A stretch of 7,016 nucleotides of DNA from JAAYAN01 sp964437215 (GTDB lineage: Bacteria > Bacteroidota > Ignavibacteria > Ignavibacteriales > Melioribacteraceae). The stretch lies in assembly GCA_964437215.1 (NCBI GenBank), contig CAYTFZ010000119.1, positions 1-7,016 of the forward strand, read 5' to 3'. Below, piece after piece: positions 1-5,412 of the stretch (positions within the stretch are counted from its first letter, which is position 1; every line of letters begins with the position of its first letter). The translations under genes were made by a program, and so were the position numbers. The notes below the pieces were generated by a model. That model saw only the letters and a program-made list of their open reading frames with translations, had not been told where the DNA came from and ran no database searches.

Positions 1-912
1 ACTTTTTCGGTTGACGATTATGATAATAACGTGATTATGAAGCACGAAAAAACCCGTAAAGTTAAAGAAGACGACCGCACAAATCATATTATTACAACCG
101 AAGTTCAAACCGGAGCAGTTTTTCTTACTTATAAAGGCGTTCCCGCAGTTAACGAAATTGTGAAGAAAACAAAAGCCGCAGCGCCGGAATACGATTTTAC
201 TGCCCCCGACGGAATTAAACATAAAATGTGGATTCTGCCGGAAAATGAAAATAAAATTATTGTTGATGCAATTGCTAAAGTTAAAAACCTGTACATTGCC
301 GATGGTCACCACCGTGCAGCAAGCGCAGGCAGAACTCAGAAGGAAATGATGAAAAGAAATTCCGCGCACGCAGGAAACGAAGAATATAATTATTTTCTTG
401 CGGTTCTTTTTCCGGCAGAGGAATTAAGAATTATGCCTTACAACCGCGTGGTTTTTAAACTCAACGGAATGAGCAAAGAACAGTTTTTCGGCAGAATATC
501 AGAAAACTTTTCCTGCGAGAAGACTTCATCCCCGGTGCCTCCGGGGAAAAAACAATTTTGTATGTATATCGATAAACAATGGTTTTTGTTGAAGCCGAAC
601 AGCAACGTTAAAGAAGGCAAAACCGTCGGAGAAAATCTGGACGTAAGCATTCTGCAGGATTATCTTTTAAATCCTGTTTTAGGAATTGACGACCCGAGAA
701 CTTCGAAAGATATTGATTTTATCGGCGGAATAAGAGGAACAGCAGAACTTGAAAAATTAGTAAATAACGGAACAGCCGAAGTTGCTTTTTCGCTTTATCC
801 GGTTTCGCTTGATGACTTGATTAATATTTCGGATGCAGGTGAAATTATGCCGCCTAAATCAACCTGGTTCGAACCGAAATTACGCGACGGATTAGTAATT
901 CATAAAATTTAA
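1..912 (+). CDS. DUF1015 family protein, 5'-truncated by the window edge
   Basis: The open frame runs from the first base to TAA at 910-912, about 303 codons. The GTG at 31 is the first start-like codon in frame, but I do not take it as the real start. The codons before it (TFSVDDYDNN) already fit the conserved block that precedes the KHEKTR...DDR motif (from nt 40), so the true start lies upstream. The family is usually around 400 residues, so roughly the last three quarters are here. Family hallmarks seen are IADGHHRAAS (DGHHR at nt 301-315) and the C-terminal MPPKSTWFEPK from nt 847. The protein should be cytoplasmic, as no signal or membrane segment is visible. Its biochemical function is not established to my knowledge. 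Only 25 bases separate it from serC, so the two are probably co-transcribed, and serA may lie upstream, outside the window. The family call is firm; a role in serine metabolism is inferred from context. Confidence 0.9.
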   Translation, partial: TFSVDDYDNNVIMKHEKTRKVKEDDRTNHIITTEVQTGAVFLTYKGVPAVNEIVKKTKAAAPEYDFTAPDGIKHKMWILPENENKIIVDAIAKVKNLYIADGHHRAASAGRTQKEMMKRNSAHAGNEEYNYFLAVLFPAEELRIMPYNRVVFKLNGMSKEQFFGRISENFSCEKTSSPVPPGKKQFCMYIDKQWFLLKPNSNVKEGKTVGENLDVSILQDYLLNPVLGIDDPRTSKDIDFIGGIRGTAELEKLVNNGTAEVAFSLYPVSLDDLINISDAGEIMPPKSTWFEPKLRDGLVIHKI

Positions 913-937
913 ATTAACAGAAAATAGAAGGTACAAT

Positions 938-2026
938 ATGGAAAAGAGAATTTATAATTTCAGCGCAGGTCCTGCAGTTTTACCCGAAGAGGTACTGCTT
1001 GAGGCGCAAAAAACATTTTTGGCTCTTCCCGGTGAAGGAATTTCAGTTATGGAAATGAGCCACCGCTCGAAAGCTTACGATAAAATAATTAAAGAAGCTG
1101 AAGCAGATGTACGCCAGCTTTTGGATATTAACGATAATTACGCCGTTTTATTTTTACAGGGCGGCGCAACACTTCAGTTTTCGATGGTTCCGCTTAACCT
1201 TATGCCGCCGGCAAACAAAGCCGATTATATTTTAACCGGTGTTTGGTCTAAAAAAGCTTTAAAGGAAGCAAAAAGAGTTGGAGCTGCAAATGTTGCCGCA
1301 ACAAGCGAAGCTGATAATTTCTGCAAACTTCCAAAACAAAGCGAACTTAAACTAGATCCGGAAGCATCTTATGTTCACTTTACTTCGAACAACACAATTT
1401 ACGGAACACAATACAAAACCGAACCCGTTGTTGGAAACGTTCCTTTGGTATGCGATGCTTCGTCGGATATTCTTCACAAGAAAATTGATATAAACAAGTA
1501 CGGATTGATTTACGCAGGCGCACAGAAAAATATGGGTCCTTCGGGATGCGTTCTTGTTATTATCCGCAAAGACCTGCTCGAAAGATCTTCGGATGCGCTG
1601 CATACATATTTGAATTATAAAATTCACGTTGAAAACGAATCGATGTATAATACTCCCGCAACTTATTCAATTTATATTATGGGATTAGTTTTTAAATGGC
1701 TTCTGCGCAACGGCGGCCTTGATAAAATGTATGAAATAAACCAGCGGAAAGCCGCTCTTCTTTACGATTATATGGACAGCACCGATGGATATTACAGAGG
1801 AACCGCTGCAAAAGAAGACCGTTCGCTTATGAACATAACTTTCCGTATGCAGACTGAAGAGCTTGAAAAGAAATTTATTGCCGAATCTGCTGCAAAAGGT
1901 TTCAGCGGATTAAAAGGACACAGATCGGTAGGCGGAATGAGAGCTTCAATTTACAATGCGTTCCCCGAAAAAGGCGTTGCCGATCTTGTTGAATTTATGA
2001 AAGAATTTAAGAAAAACAATGCTTAA
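938..2026 (+). CDS. serC: Phosphoserine aminotransferase SerC
   Basis: This is a PLP-dependent class V aminotransferase that converts 3-phosphohydroxypyruvate plus glutamate to O-phospho-L-serine and 2-oxoglutarate, the second step of serine biosynthesis. The family can also act on the 4-phosphohydroxythreonine intermediate of vitamin B6 synthesis. At 362 residues it is the standard length. Visible signatures are the N-terminal YNFSAGPAVLP, SHRS at residues 41-44 (substrate phosphate/carboxylate region), GGAT at 76-79, the PLP Schiff-base lysine K197 in AGAQKNMGPSG, and GHRSVGGMRASIYNA at 327-341, which holds the His-Arg pair that binds substrate phosphate across the dimer. The ATG at 938 has an AGAAGG ribosome site at 926-931, six bases upstream. 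The gene follows the DUF1015 gene by 25 bases and is followed by a strong terminator, so it is the last gene of its transcript. It appears intact with no missing key residue. Confidence 0.97.
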   Translation: MEKRIYNFSAGPAVLPEEVLLEAQKTFLALPGEGISVMEMSHRSKAYDKIIKEAEADVRQLLDINDNYAVLFLQGGATLQFSMVPLNLMPPANKADYILTGVWSKKALKEAKRVGAANVAATSEADNFCKLPKQSELKLDPEASYVHFTSNNTIYGTQYKTEPVVGNVPLVCDASSDILHKKIDINKYGLIYAGAQKNMGPSGCVLVIIRKDLLERSSDALHTYLNYKIHVENESMYNTPATYSIYIMGLVFKWLLRNGGLDKMYEINQRKAALLYDYMDSTDGYYRGTAAKEDRSLMNITFRMQTEELEKKFIAESAAKGFSGLKGHRSVGGMRASIYNAFPEKGVADLVEFMKEFKKNNA

Positions 2027-2053
2027 TTCTTAATTTTGAATTTTTAATTATTG

Positions 2054-2085
2054 AAAGCCTGCTCCAATTAAGGGGCAGGTTTTTT
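2054..2085 (+). terminator. Rho-independent terminator after serC
   Basis: Stem arms are CCTGCTCC (2058-2065) and GGGGCAGG (2072-2079), an 8-bp stem with one G:U pair around a six-base loop, AATTAA. A four-pair A/T-rich extension (AAAG with the start of the T run) lies at its base, and six Ts follow at 2080-2085. It ends the serC transcript. Its T run ends only 19 bases before the next start codon at 2105. Confidence 0.88.
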
Positions 2086-2104
2086 ATAAACCCAAAGTGA
2101 CAAT

Positions 2105-2524
2105 ATGAAAAATTTAATCTGCATATTATTTGCCGTAATACTTTTTTCCTGTTCCGAAGATAAAAAACCTCTTGAATTGTTCAGCCCCGAAGCATTTGCT
2201 TTTAGTATGGAACCCGGCTGGGAATTGAATGCTTCGGTACGCGTGAAAAATTTTGCTCAGGAAAAAGAAGGTGAAAGTTTCAAGGTAGAAATTGCATATT
2301 CCGTTATTTTAGAAAATGCTGATGGGAAAAAGATAAAAACTATCGATAGCGGTGTGCTTAAAGATTCAGCCGCTGAAGAATTTCAGGATTTGCCGATTGA
2401 AGTTCAGACAGAACTGGACAGCACGGTAAGCTATGGAAATTACAATATTTTGTTTTCTGTTACCGATAAATACTCGAATGAAAAAGATACTTTAATTAAG
2501 CCTTTCATTTTGTCTGCCGAATAA
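2105..2524 (+). CDS. Small predicted lipoprotein, function unknown
   Basis: This 139-residue protein starts with a lipoprotein signal: MKN, a hydrophobic stretch (residues 4-14) and a lipobox LFSC with C16 as the acylated cysteine. It is followed by the acidic/polar linker SEDKK. The SED residues after the cysteine fit surface export or outer-membrane retention in Bacteroidota-type cells, but that is inference. The mature part has alternating hydrophobic residues typical of beta strands and ends in a GNYNILFSVTDKYS segment, like the last strands of small Ig-like sandwich domains. No catalytic motif is visible and I do not recognise the family. The only ribosome-site candidate is a weak AAGTGA at 2094-2099. 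The terminator just upstream implies a separate promoter or read-through from serC. The next gene starts 33 bases downstream on the same strand. Confidence 0.75.
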   Translation: MKNLICILFAVILFSCSEDKKPLELFSPEAFAFSMEPGWELNASVRVKNFAQEKEGESFKVEIAYSVILENADGKKIKTIDSGVLKDSAAEEFQDLPIEVQTELDSTVSYGNYNILFSVTDKYSNEKDTLIKPFILSAE

Positions 2525-2557
2525 ATATCTTTTTCTGCAAACAAAAAAAGGTGTGTT

Positions 2558-3079
2558 ATGATTTACCGCAAATTTATCAATCTTGTGGAAGATCATTCCG
2601 AACTGCTTACGCAGAATTGGATCCACATCATACGAAACAACCCATGCACAGCCGGATATAAAAATCTTCCTTACGATATACTTCACGGAAGAATTTTTGA
2701 TGTTTACAACCGGCTGGGCGATTGGATATCGGATGACGAAAATAGTTTCGCAAAAACCGCAAGGCATTTTATGATGCTCGGGCGCGAAAGGCATCACGAA
2801 GGTTTGAAATCGAGCGAGGTAATTTTTGCGCTTCAAGCTGCGCGCGAAAATGTGTGGCGGTATGTGATGAATTCCGGAATAATTAATAATACTCTCGAAA
2901 TTCATCAGGCGCTGGAGTTTTACGAAAGAATTGTAGTTTTCTTTGATAAAGCCTGCTATTATGTTGTTCTCGGTTACGAAAGCATTTACTTAAGTGATGA
3001 AGAAGCATTTAAAAAAGGCGGCTTTTTCGATAAAACTGTCAATTCTTTGTTTAAATGGCTTATTCCGGCAGAACATTGA
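2558..3079 (+). CDS. Stand-alone RsbR/RsbRD N-terminal-like sensor domain protein
   Basis: This 173-residue all-helical soluble protein has no signal peptide. Its pattern matches, from memory, the RsbT co-antagonist RsbRD N-terminal domain. An N-terminal helix with W21 is followed by Y34 and by a block DILHGRIFDVYNRLGDWI (residues 40-57). The central ARHFMMLGRERHHEGLKSSEV segment (68-88) has the family's typical lG..R...G....ev pattern, and a helix with W100 and two further C-terminal helices follow. In RsbR-type proteins this non-heme globin-like domain sits in front of a STAS domain, and in other proteins before a kinase or helix-turn-helix. Here nothing follows it, so it could be a partner-binding or sensing module for another protein. 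A good A-rich ribosome site (AAAAGGTG, 2546-2553) precedes ATG 2558. It may share a transcript with the lipoprotein gene upstream. The domain call is probable; its signal and partner are unknown. Confidence 0.68.
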   Translation: MIYRKFINLVEDHSELLTQNWIHIIRNNPCTAGYKNLPYDILHGRIFDVYNRLGDWISDDENSFAKTARHFMMLGRERHHEGLKSSEVIFALQAARENVWRYVMNSGIINNTLEIHQALEFYERIVVFFDKACYYVVLGYESIYLSDEEAFKKGGFFDKTVNSLFKWLIPAEH

Positions 3080-3176
3080 ACTGATGCTTTATCTTTCGTT
3101 TTGATATTTTCAGCTTGTTAAAGCAGCGGGGTAAAATATATCTTCATTTTGGTTAACTCCTTATCAATAAATTTTA

Positions 3177-3184
3177 TATTTTTG
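3177..3184 (+). promoter_or_regulatory. Candidate Bacteroidota-type -7 promoter element
   Basis: TATTTTTG is an exact match to the TAnnTTTG -7 box of the Bacteroidota primary sigma factor. It lies in the 133-base gap before the ArsC-like gene and would start transcription near 3190, giving a leader of about 20 bases that contains the ribosome site. The -33 element is poor: TTTG at 3148-3151 is 25 bases upstream, longer than the usual 19-21. In AT-rich DNA a chance match is possible. Confidence 0.4.
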
Positions 3185-3202
3185 CGGAACCGAAAACTCG
3201 AA

Positions 3203-3207
3203 CGAGG
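3203..3207 (+). promoter_or_regulatory. Ribosome binding site supporting the TTG start at 3213
   Basis: CGAGG ends five bases before TTG 3213. It supports this rare start codon over any downstream codon. No ATG or GTG lies in frame near the conserved N-terminal beta strand NIQIFGTKKC, so TTG is the only start that keeps the domain intact. Confidence 0.5.
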
Positions 3208-3212
3208 CAATT

Positions 3213-3548
3213 TTGAACATTCAGATATTCGGCACAAAAAAGTGCCAGGATTCCAAAAAAGCCGAAAGGTTTTTTAAGGAAAGAAACATAAAATATCATT
3301 ATCGTGAACTTACCGAAAAAGGGATAAGCAAGGGCGAACTTGATAATATTTGCCGCAGCGTAAAACTGGAAGACCTAATCGACCGTGAAGGAAAGCAATT
3401 TAAAACACGCAACCTTGCATATATTCTTCACGATGTTGAAACAGTTTTACTCGAGGATCCGCTCCTTTTTAAAACACCGGTAGTAAGAAACGGAAATTTT
3501 TCTACTGTCGGTTATCAGCCCGAAATCTGGAAAAAGTGGATCGGCTAA
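3213..3548 (+). CDS. ArsC/Spx-family thioredoxin-fold protein, probably not an arsenate reductase
   Basis: This 111-residue cytoplasmic protein has the ArsC/Spx/YffB layout. An N-terminal strand IQIFGTKKC places C11 at the active-site position (C-Q-D-S, so a CxxS rather than the CxxC of Spx). It is followed by helix KKAERFFKERNI, strand YHYREL, and the C-terminal block LLEDPLLFKTPVVRNGNFSTVGY with the conserved P89 after K-T. The length is normal for the family. By comparison from memory with plasmid R773 ArsC, the cysteine is kept, but the three anion-binding arginines (60, 94, 107) align with Asp57, Thr88 and Tyr101/Gln102. Arsenate reduction is therefore unlikely, and a thiol-redox or glutathione-linked role like that proposed for YffB is possible. 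It starts with TTG. The stop overlaps by four bases with the stop of the convergent HAD gene, with no terminator between them. Confidence 0.85.
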   Translation: MNIQIFGTKKCQDSKKAERFFKERNIKYHYRELTEKGISKGELDNICRSVKLEDLIDREGKQFKTRNLAYILHDVETVLLEDPLLFKTPVVRNGNFSTVGYQPEIWKKWIG

Positions 3549-4153
3549 AATTTAATATTTCTTTTTTTCAGCTCATCTATACATTGCTGTTCGCTTAAAA
3601 AATTTATTGCATCCCAGCCGAGTTTTTTTGCCGCATCGGCATACTCCTTTACATCATCAATAAAAAGATGTTCGCCTGCAGGCAGTTTTGTATAATTAGT
3701 AACAGCTTCATAAATTTCTTTTTCGGGTTTGTTTGCCCCTACCTGATACGAAAGGAATAGTTTTTCGAAATTTTGCAAAAAATTGTAATCGTTCCAGCCG
3801 TAAATTCTGTGAATATTGCTTGTATTGGAAAGCAGAAACAATCTGTAATTTTTACTGAGTTCCGGAAGTATCGAGGCAATCCGCTCATTCACCGAAAATA
3901 TCCTGGAAAAATATTTGCAGAATGTTTCCCGTTCAACCTTGTTTTCAGTCCACTCCATAATAACATCCAAAAAATCGCTGTCCGTCATTAATCCTTTTTC
4001 ATAATCGCGGTGAATATTATAATTCTGTTTGTATTTTTCGGCATAACGGAAACCTAATCCGTTGCTTTTTTCGTTTAGTTTTTCAATTACAATTGAATAA
4101 TCGAAAGGCAGCAAAACGTTTCCTAAATCGAATATTATTGCAGAAACCGGCAT
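3545..4153 (-). CDS. HAD-superfamily phosphatase, YihX-like
   Basis: This 202-residue cytoplasmic HAD hydrolase is of subfamily IA type, with a helical cap after motif I. Motif I is IFDLGNVLL with nucleophile D9. The usual second Asp (DxD) is Gly, as I recall for the E. coli sugar-phosphate phosphatase YihX (FDLGNV). Motif II is LLSNTS with S109. Motif III is K142-P143 in GANKPEKEIY. Motif IV is FIDD with D166 and D167. The residues around motifs II to IV also read like YihX (LSNT, LSxxxGxxKPExxIY), which dephosphorylates alpha-D-glucose-1-phosphate. I therefore expect a small phosphorylated metabolite as substrate, but the substrate cannot be read from sequence. A strong GAGGAG ribosome site (4160-4165 on this strand) lies six bases before the ATG. 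The gene ends in a 4-base overlap with the opposing ArsC-like gene and is divergent from the cyclophilin operon. Confidence 0.92.
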   Translation of the reverse strand: MPVSAIIFDLGNVLLPFDYSIVIEKLNEKSNGLGFRYAEKYKQNYNIHRDYEKGLMTDSDFLDVIMEWTENKVERETFCKYFSRIFSVNERIASILPELSKNYRLFLLSNTSNIHRIYGWNDYNFLQNFEKLFLSYQVGANKPEKEIYEAVTNYTKLPAGEHLFIDDVKEYADAAKKLGWDAINFLSEQQCIDELKKRNIKF

Positions 4154-4185
4154 TTTATTCTCCTCATTTACAAAATATTGTTTAA

Positions 4186-4200
4186 TTTTACGCCGTAAAA
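4186..4200. promoter_or_regulatory. Perfect 15-bp palindrome in a divergent intergenic region, candidate operator
   Basis: The arms TTTTACG (4186-4192) and CGTAAAA (4194-4200) are exact inverted repeats around a single C. The site lies in the 100-base gap between the divergent HAD and cyclophilin genes. It overlaps a promoter-like TAATTTTA (4183-4190, one mismatch to the TAnnTTTG -7 box) facing the cyclophilin gene. No T run follows on either strand, so it is not a terminator. A regulator binding site is an inference; no regulator gene is nearby. Confidence 0.3.
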
Positions 4201-4253
4201 AAAAATTTTCCAGGTGATTAAGATAAAAAGATTAATGTAAATCGGGAGATGTA

Positions 4254-4895
4254 ATGATAAGAAAAACCATAATTTCAATATCAATTATACTTTTTTTAAC
4301 TTTCTGCACAAACTACAGTCCGCTTTTAAACCCCGATCCCGATGAATTAAACCAAAAATGTCCCGATAAATACAAAGCCGAATTTACAACCAGCAAAGGC
4401 GTTTTTACAATTGAAGTTAACAGGGAATGGGCGCCTAAAGGAGCCGACAGATTTTTTTATCTTGTTGATAACGGATTTTACGACAGCGTAAAATTTTTCA
4501 GAGTGCTGAAAGGTTTTGTAGCTCAATTCGGAGCCCACGGCGATACGTCAGTTGCAAAAGTCTGGAGGAATTTAAGTTTTCCGGATGACCCTGTTAAGCA
4601 AAGCAATCTACGCGGAATGGTTACCTTTGCCGCCGGTCAGCAGCCGGATTCGCGAACCACTCATATATTTATCAATTACGGTAATAACTCCAAACTTGAT
4701 CAAATGCGGTTTGCACCTTTCGGGAAAGTAATCAGCGGAATGGAAACAATAGACAGCCTTTATGCGGATTACGGCGAAGGCAGTCCTTTCGGGCTGGGTC
4801 CGGATCAGGCAAAGATTGGCATTGAAGGAAATAAATATCTCGAAAGCGAGTTTCCTAAGCTCGATTATATTATTAAGGCGGTTATTAAAGAATGA
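4254..4895 (+). CDS. Cyclophilin-type peptidyl-prolyl cis-trans isomerase, predicted lipoprotein
   Basis: This 213-residue protein has a lipoprotein signal (hydrophobic residues 6-17, lipobox LTFC with C18) and a short linker. A cyclophilin domain then spans about residues 38-190. Cyclophilin landmarks include FTIEVNREWAPKGADRFFYLVDNGFYDS (residues 51-78) and FFRVLKGFVAQFG at 81-93, where R83 corresponds to the catalytic arginine of cyclophilin A and Q91 to its partner. Others are GMVTFAAG at 121-128, THIFINYG at 136-143 with F139 in the proline pocket, and FAPFGKVISGME at 153-164. The two blocks of about 11-20 residues that define the fold are intact, so activity is likely. It should act outside the cytoplasm, helping envelope or secreted proteins fold. 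ATG 4254 follows a GGGAG site at 4244-4248. Its stop overlaps the next start in ATGA (4892-4895), so the two are translationally coupled. Confidence 0.93.
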   Translation: MIRKTIISISIILFLTFCTNYSPLLNPDPDELNQKCPDKYKAEFTTSKGVFTIEVNREWAPKGADRFFYLVDNGFYDSVKFFRVLKGFVAQFGAHGDTSVAKVWRNLSFPDDPVKQSNLRGMVTFAAGQQPDSRTTHIFINYGNNSKLDQMRFAPFGKVISGMETIDSLYADYGEGSPFGLGPDQAKIGIEGNKYLESEFPKLDYIIKAVIKE

Positions 4896-5323
4896 AATTG
4901 AAAATAATTGTTTTTATATGTTTTATTGCAGCTTCATGGGCGCAGCAGAAAAATGAGTATTCGCAGGAAAAAGCCGACAGTCTTAAAACACTTAAAGTCG
5001 CGCTTTTATCAGAAAAAGCTGCATTGGTTTCGGATATTAGCAAATACGAGAAAGAACTTGAAAGTCTTAAATCCGAAATTGACAGTACTATGCGTAAAAT
5101 ATATATTAAAAAATACGGAAGCGAAATAGGAACCCGAATTATAAACAAACAGATTTGGAAAGGGATGAGCACCAAAATGATGAAAGACAGCTGGGGCGAG
5201 CCGGATAAAATAGATGTGAACAAAAAGAAATGGGGAAAATTCGAGCAATGGTATTACGGCACAGTTACGTATTTTTTTAAGGACGGCAAGCTGACCGATT
5301 GGGAAGAAACAAAAGCTAAATGA
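4892..5323 (+). CDS. Secreted coiled-coil protein with BamE/SmpA-like C-terminal half
   Basis: This 143-residue protein begins with a Sec signal peptide, with likely cleavage after AASWA (residues 13-17). A charged helix with heptad-like spacing follows (about 25-70, containing EKELESLKSEID) and should form a coiled coil. The C-terminal part (85-138) has the pattern I-x-x-GMS...SWGEPD...EQWYYG...YFFKDGKLTDW. This resembles the GMs..eV...lG.P...WvY....y.f.nGkL layout of BamE/SmpA/OmlA-type domains found in many envelope proteins. No lipobox cysteine is present, so it is probably soluble in the periplasm or exported. It overlaps the cyclophilin gene by four bases (ATGA), which suggests matched production and perhaps a shared envelope task. 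The fold comparison is by pattern only. A direct role in outer-membrane protein assembly cannot be claimed. Confidence 0.75.
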   Translation: MKLKIIVFICFIAASWAQQKNEYSQEKADSLKTLKVALLSEKAALVSDISKYEKELESLKSEIDSTMRKIYIKKYGSEIGTRIINKQIWKGMSTKMMKDSWGEPDKIDVNKKKWGKFEQWYYGTVTYFFKDGKLTDWEETKAK

Positions 5324-5412
5324 TTTTTTATTAAGATTATACATAATTTAGTAGTAATTTTCGAGATGCAGATATCTAATTAATTATTTCAAAACTAAAT
5401 AAATTAAGTAAT

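Noticed and set aside
31..912. GTG at 31 as the true start of the DUF1015 protein
   Set aside because: The frame is open to base 1 and the codons before 31 fit the family's conserved block, and the known family is about 100 residues longer. It is a partial gene.
2492..2905. A 137-codon minus-strand open frame across the lipoprotein end and RsbRD-like gene
   Set aside because: It is antisense to two better-supported genes with proper ribosome sites, spans their intergenic gap, and shows no family pattern.
4885..5344. Two overlapping minus-strand frames opposite the coiled-coil gene, rich in hydrophobic residues
   Set aside because: Their hydrophobicity comes from reading the complement of lysine/glutamate-rich codons. 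The plus-strand frame has a signal peptide, ATGA coupling and domain pattern.
5324..5412. Possible promoter for the lyase gene (TAATTTTC at 5355-5362, TAATTTAG at 5344-5351) and palindrome TAATTAATTA at 5377-5386
   Set aside because: Each box has a mismatch and no -33 element at proper spacing. The palindrome is simple AT sequence expected by chance in such a base-poor gap.
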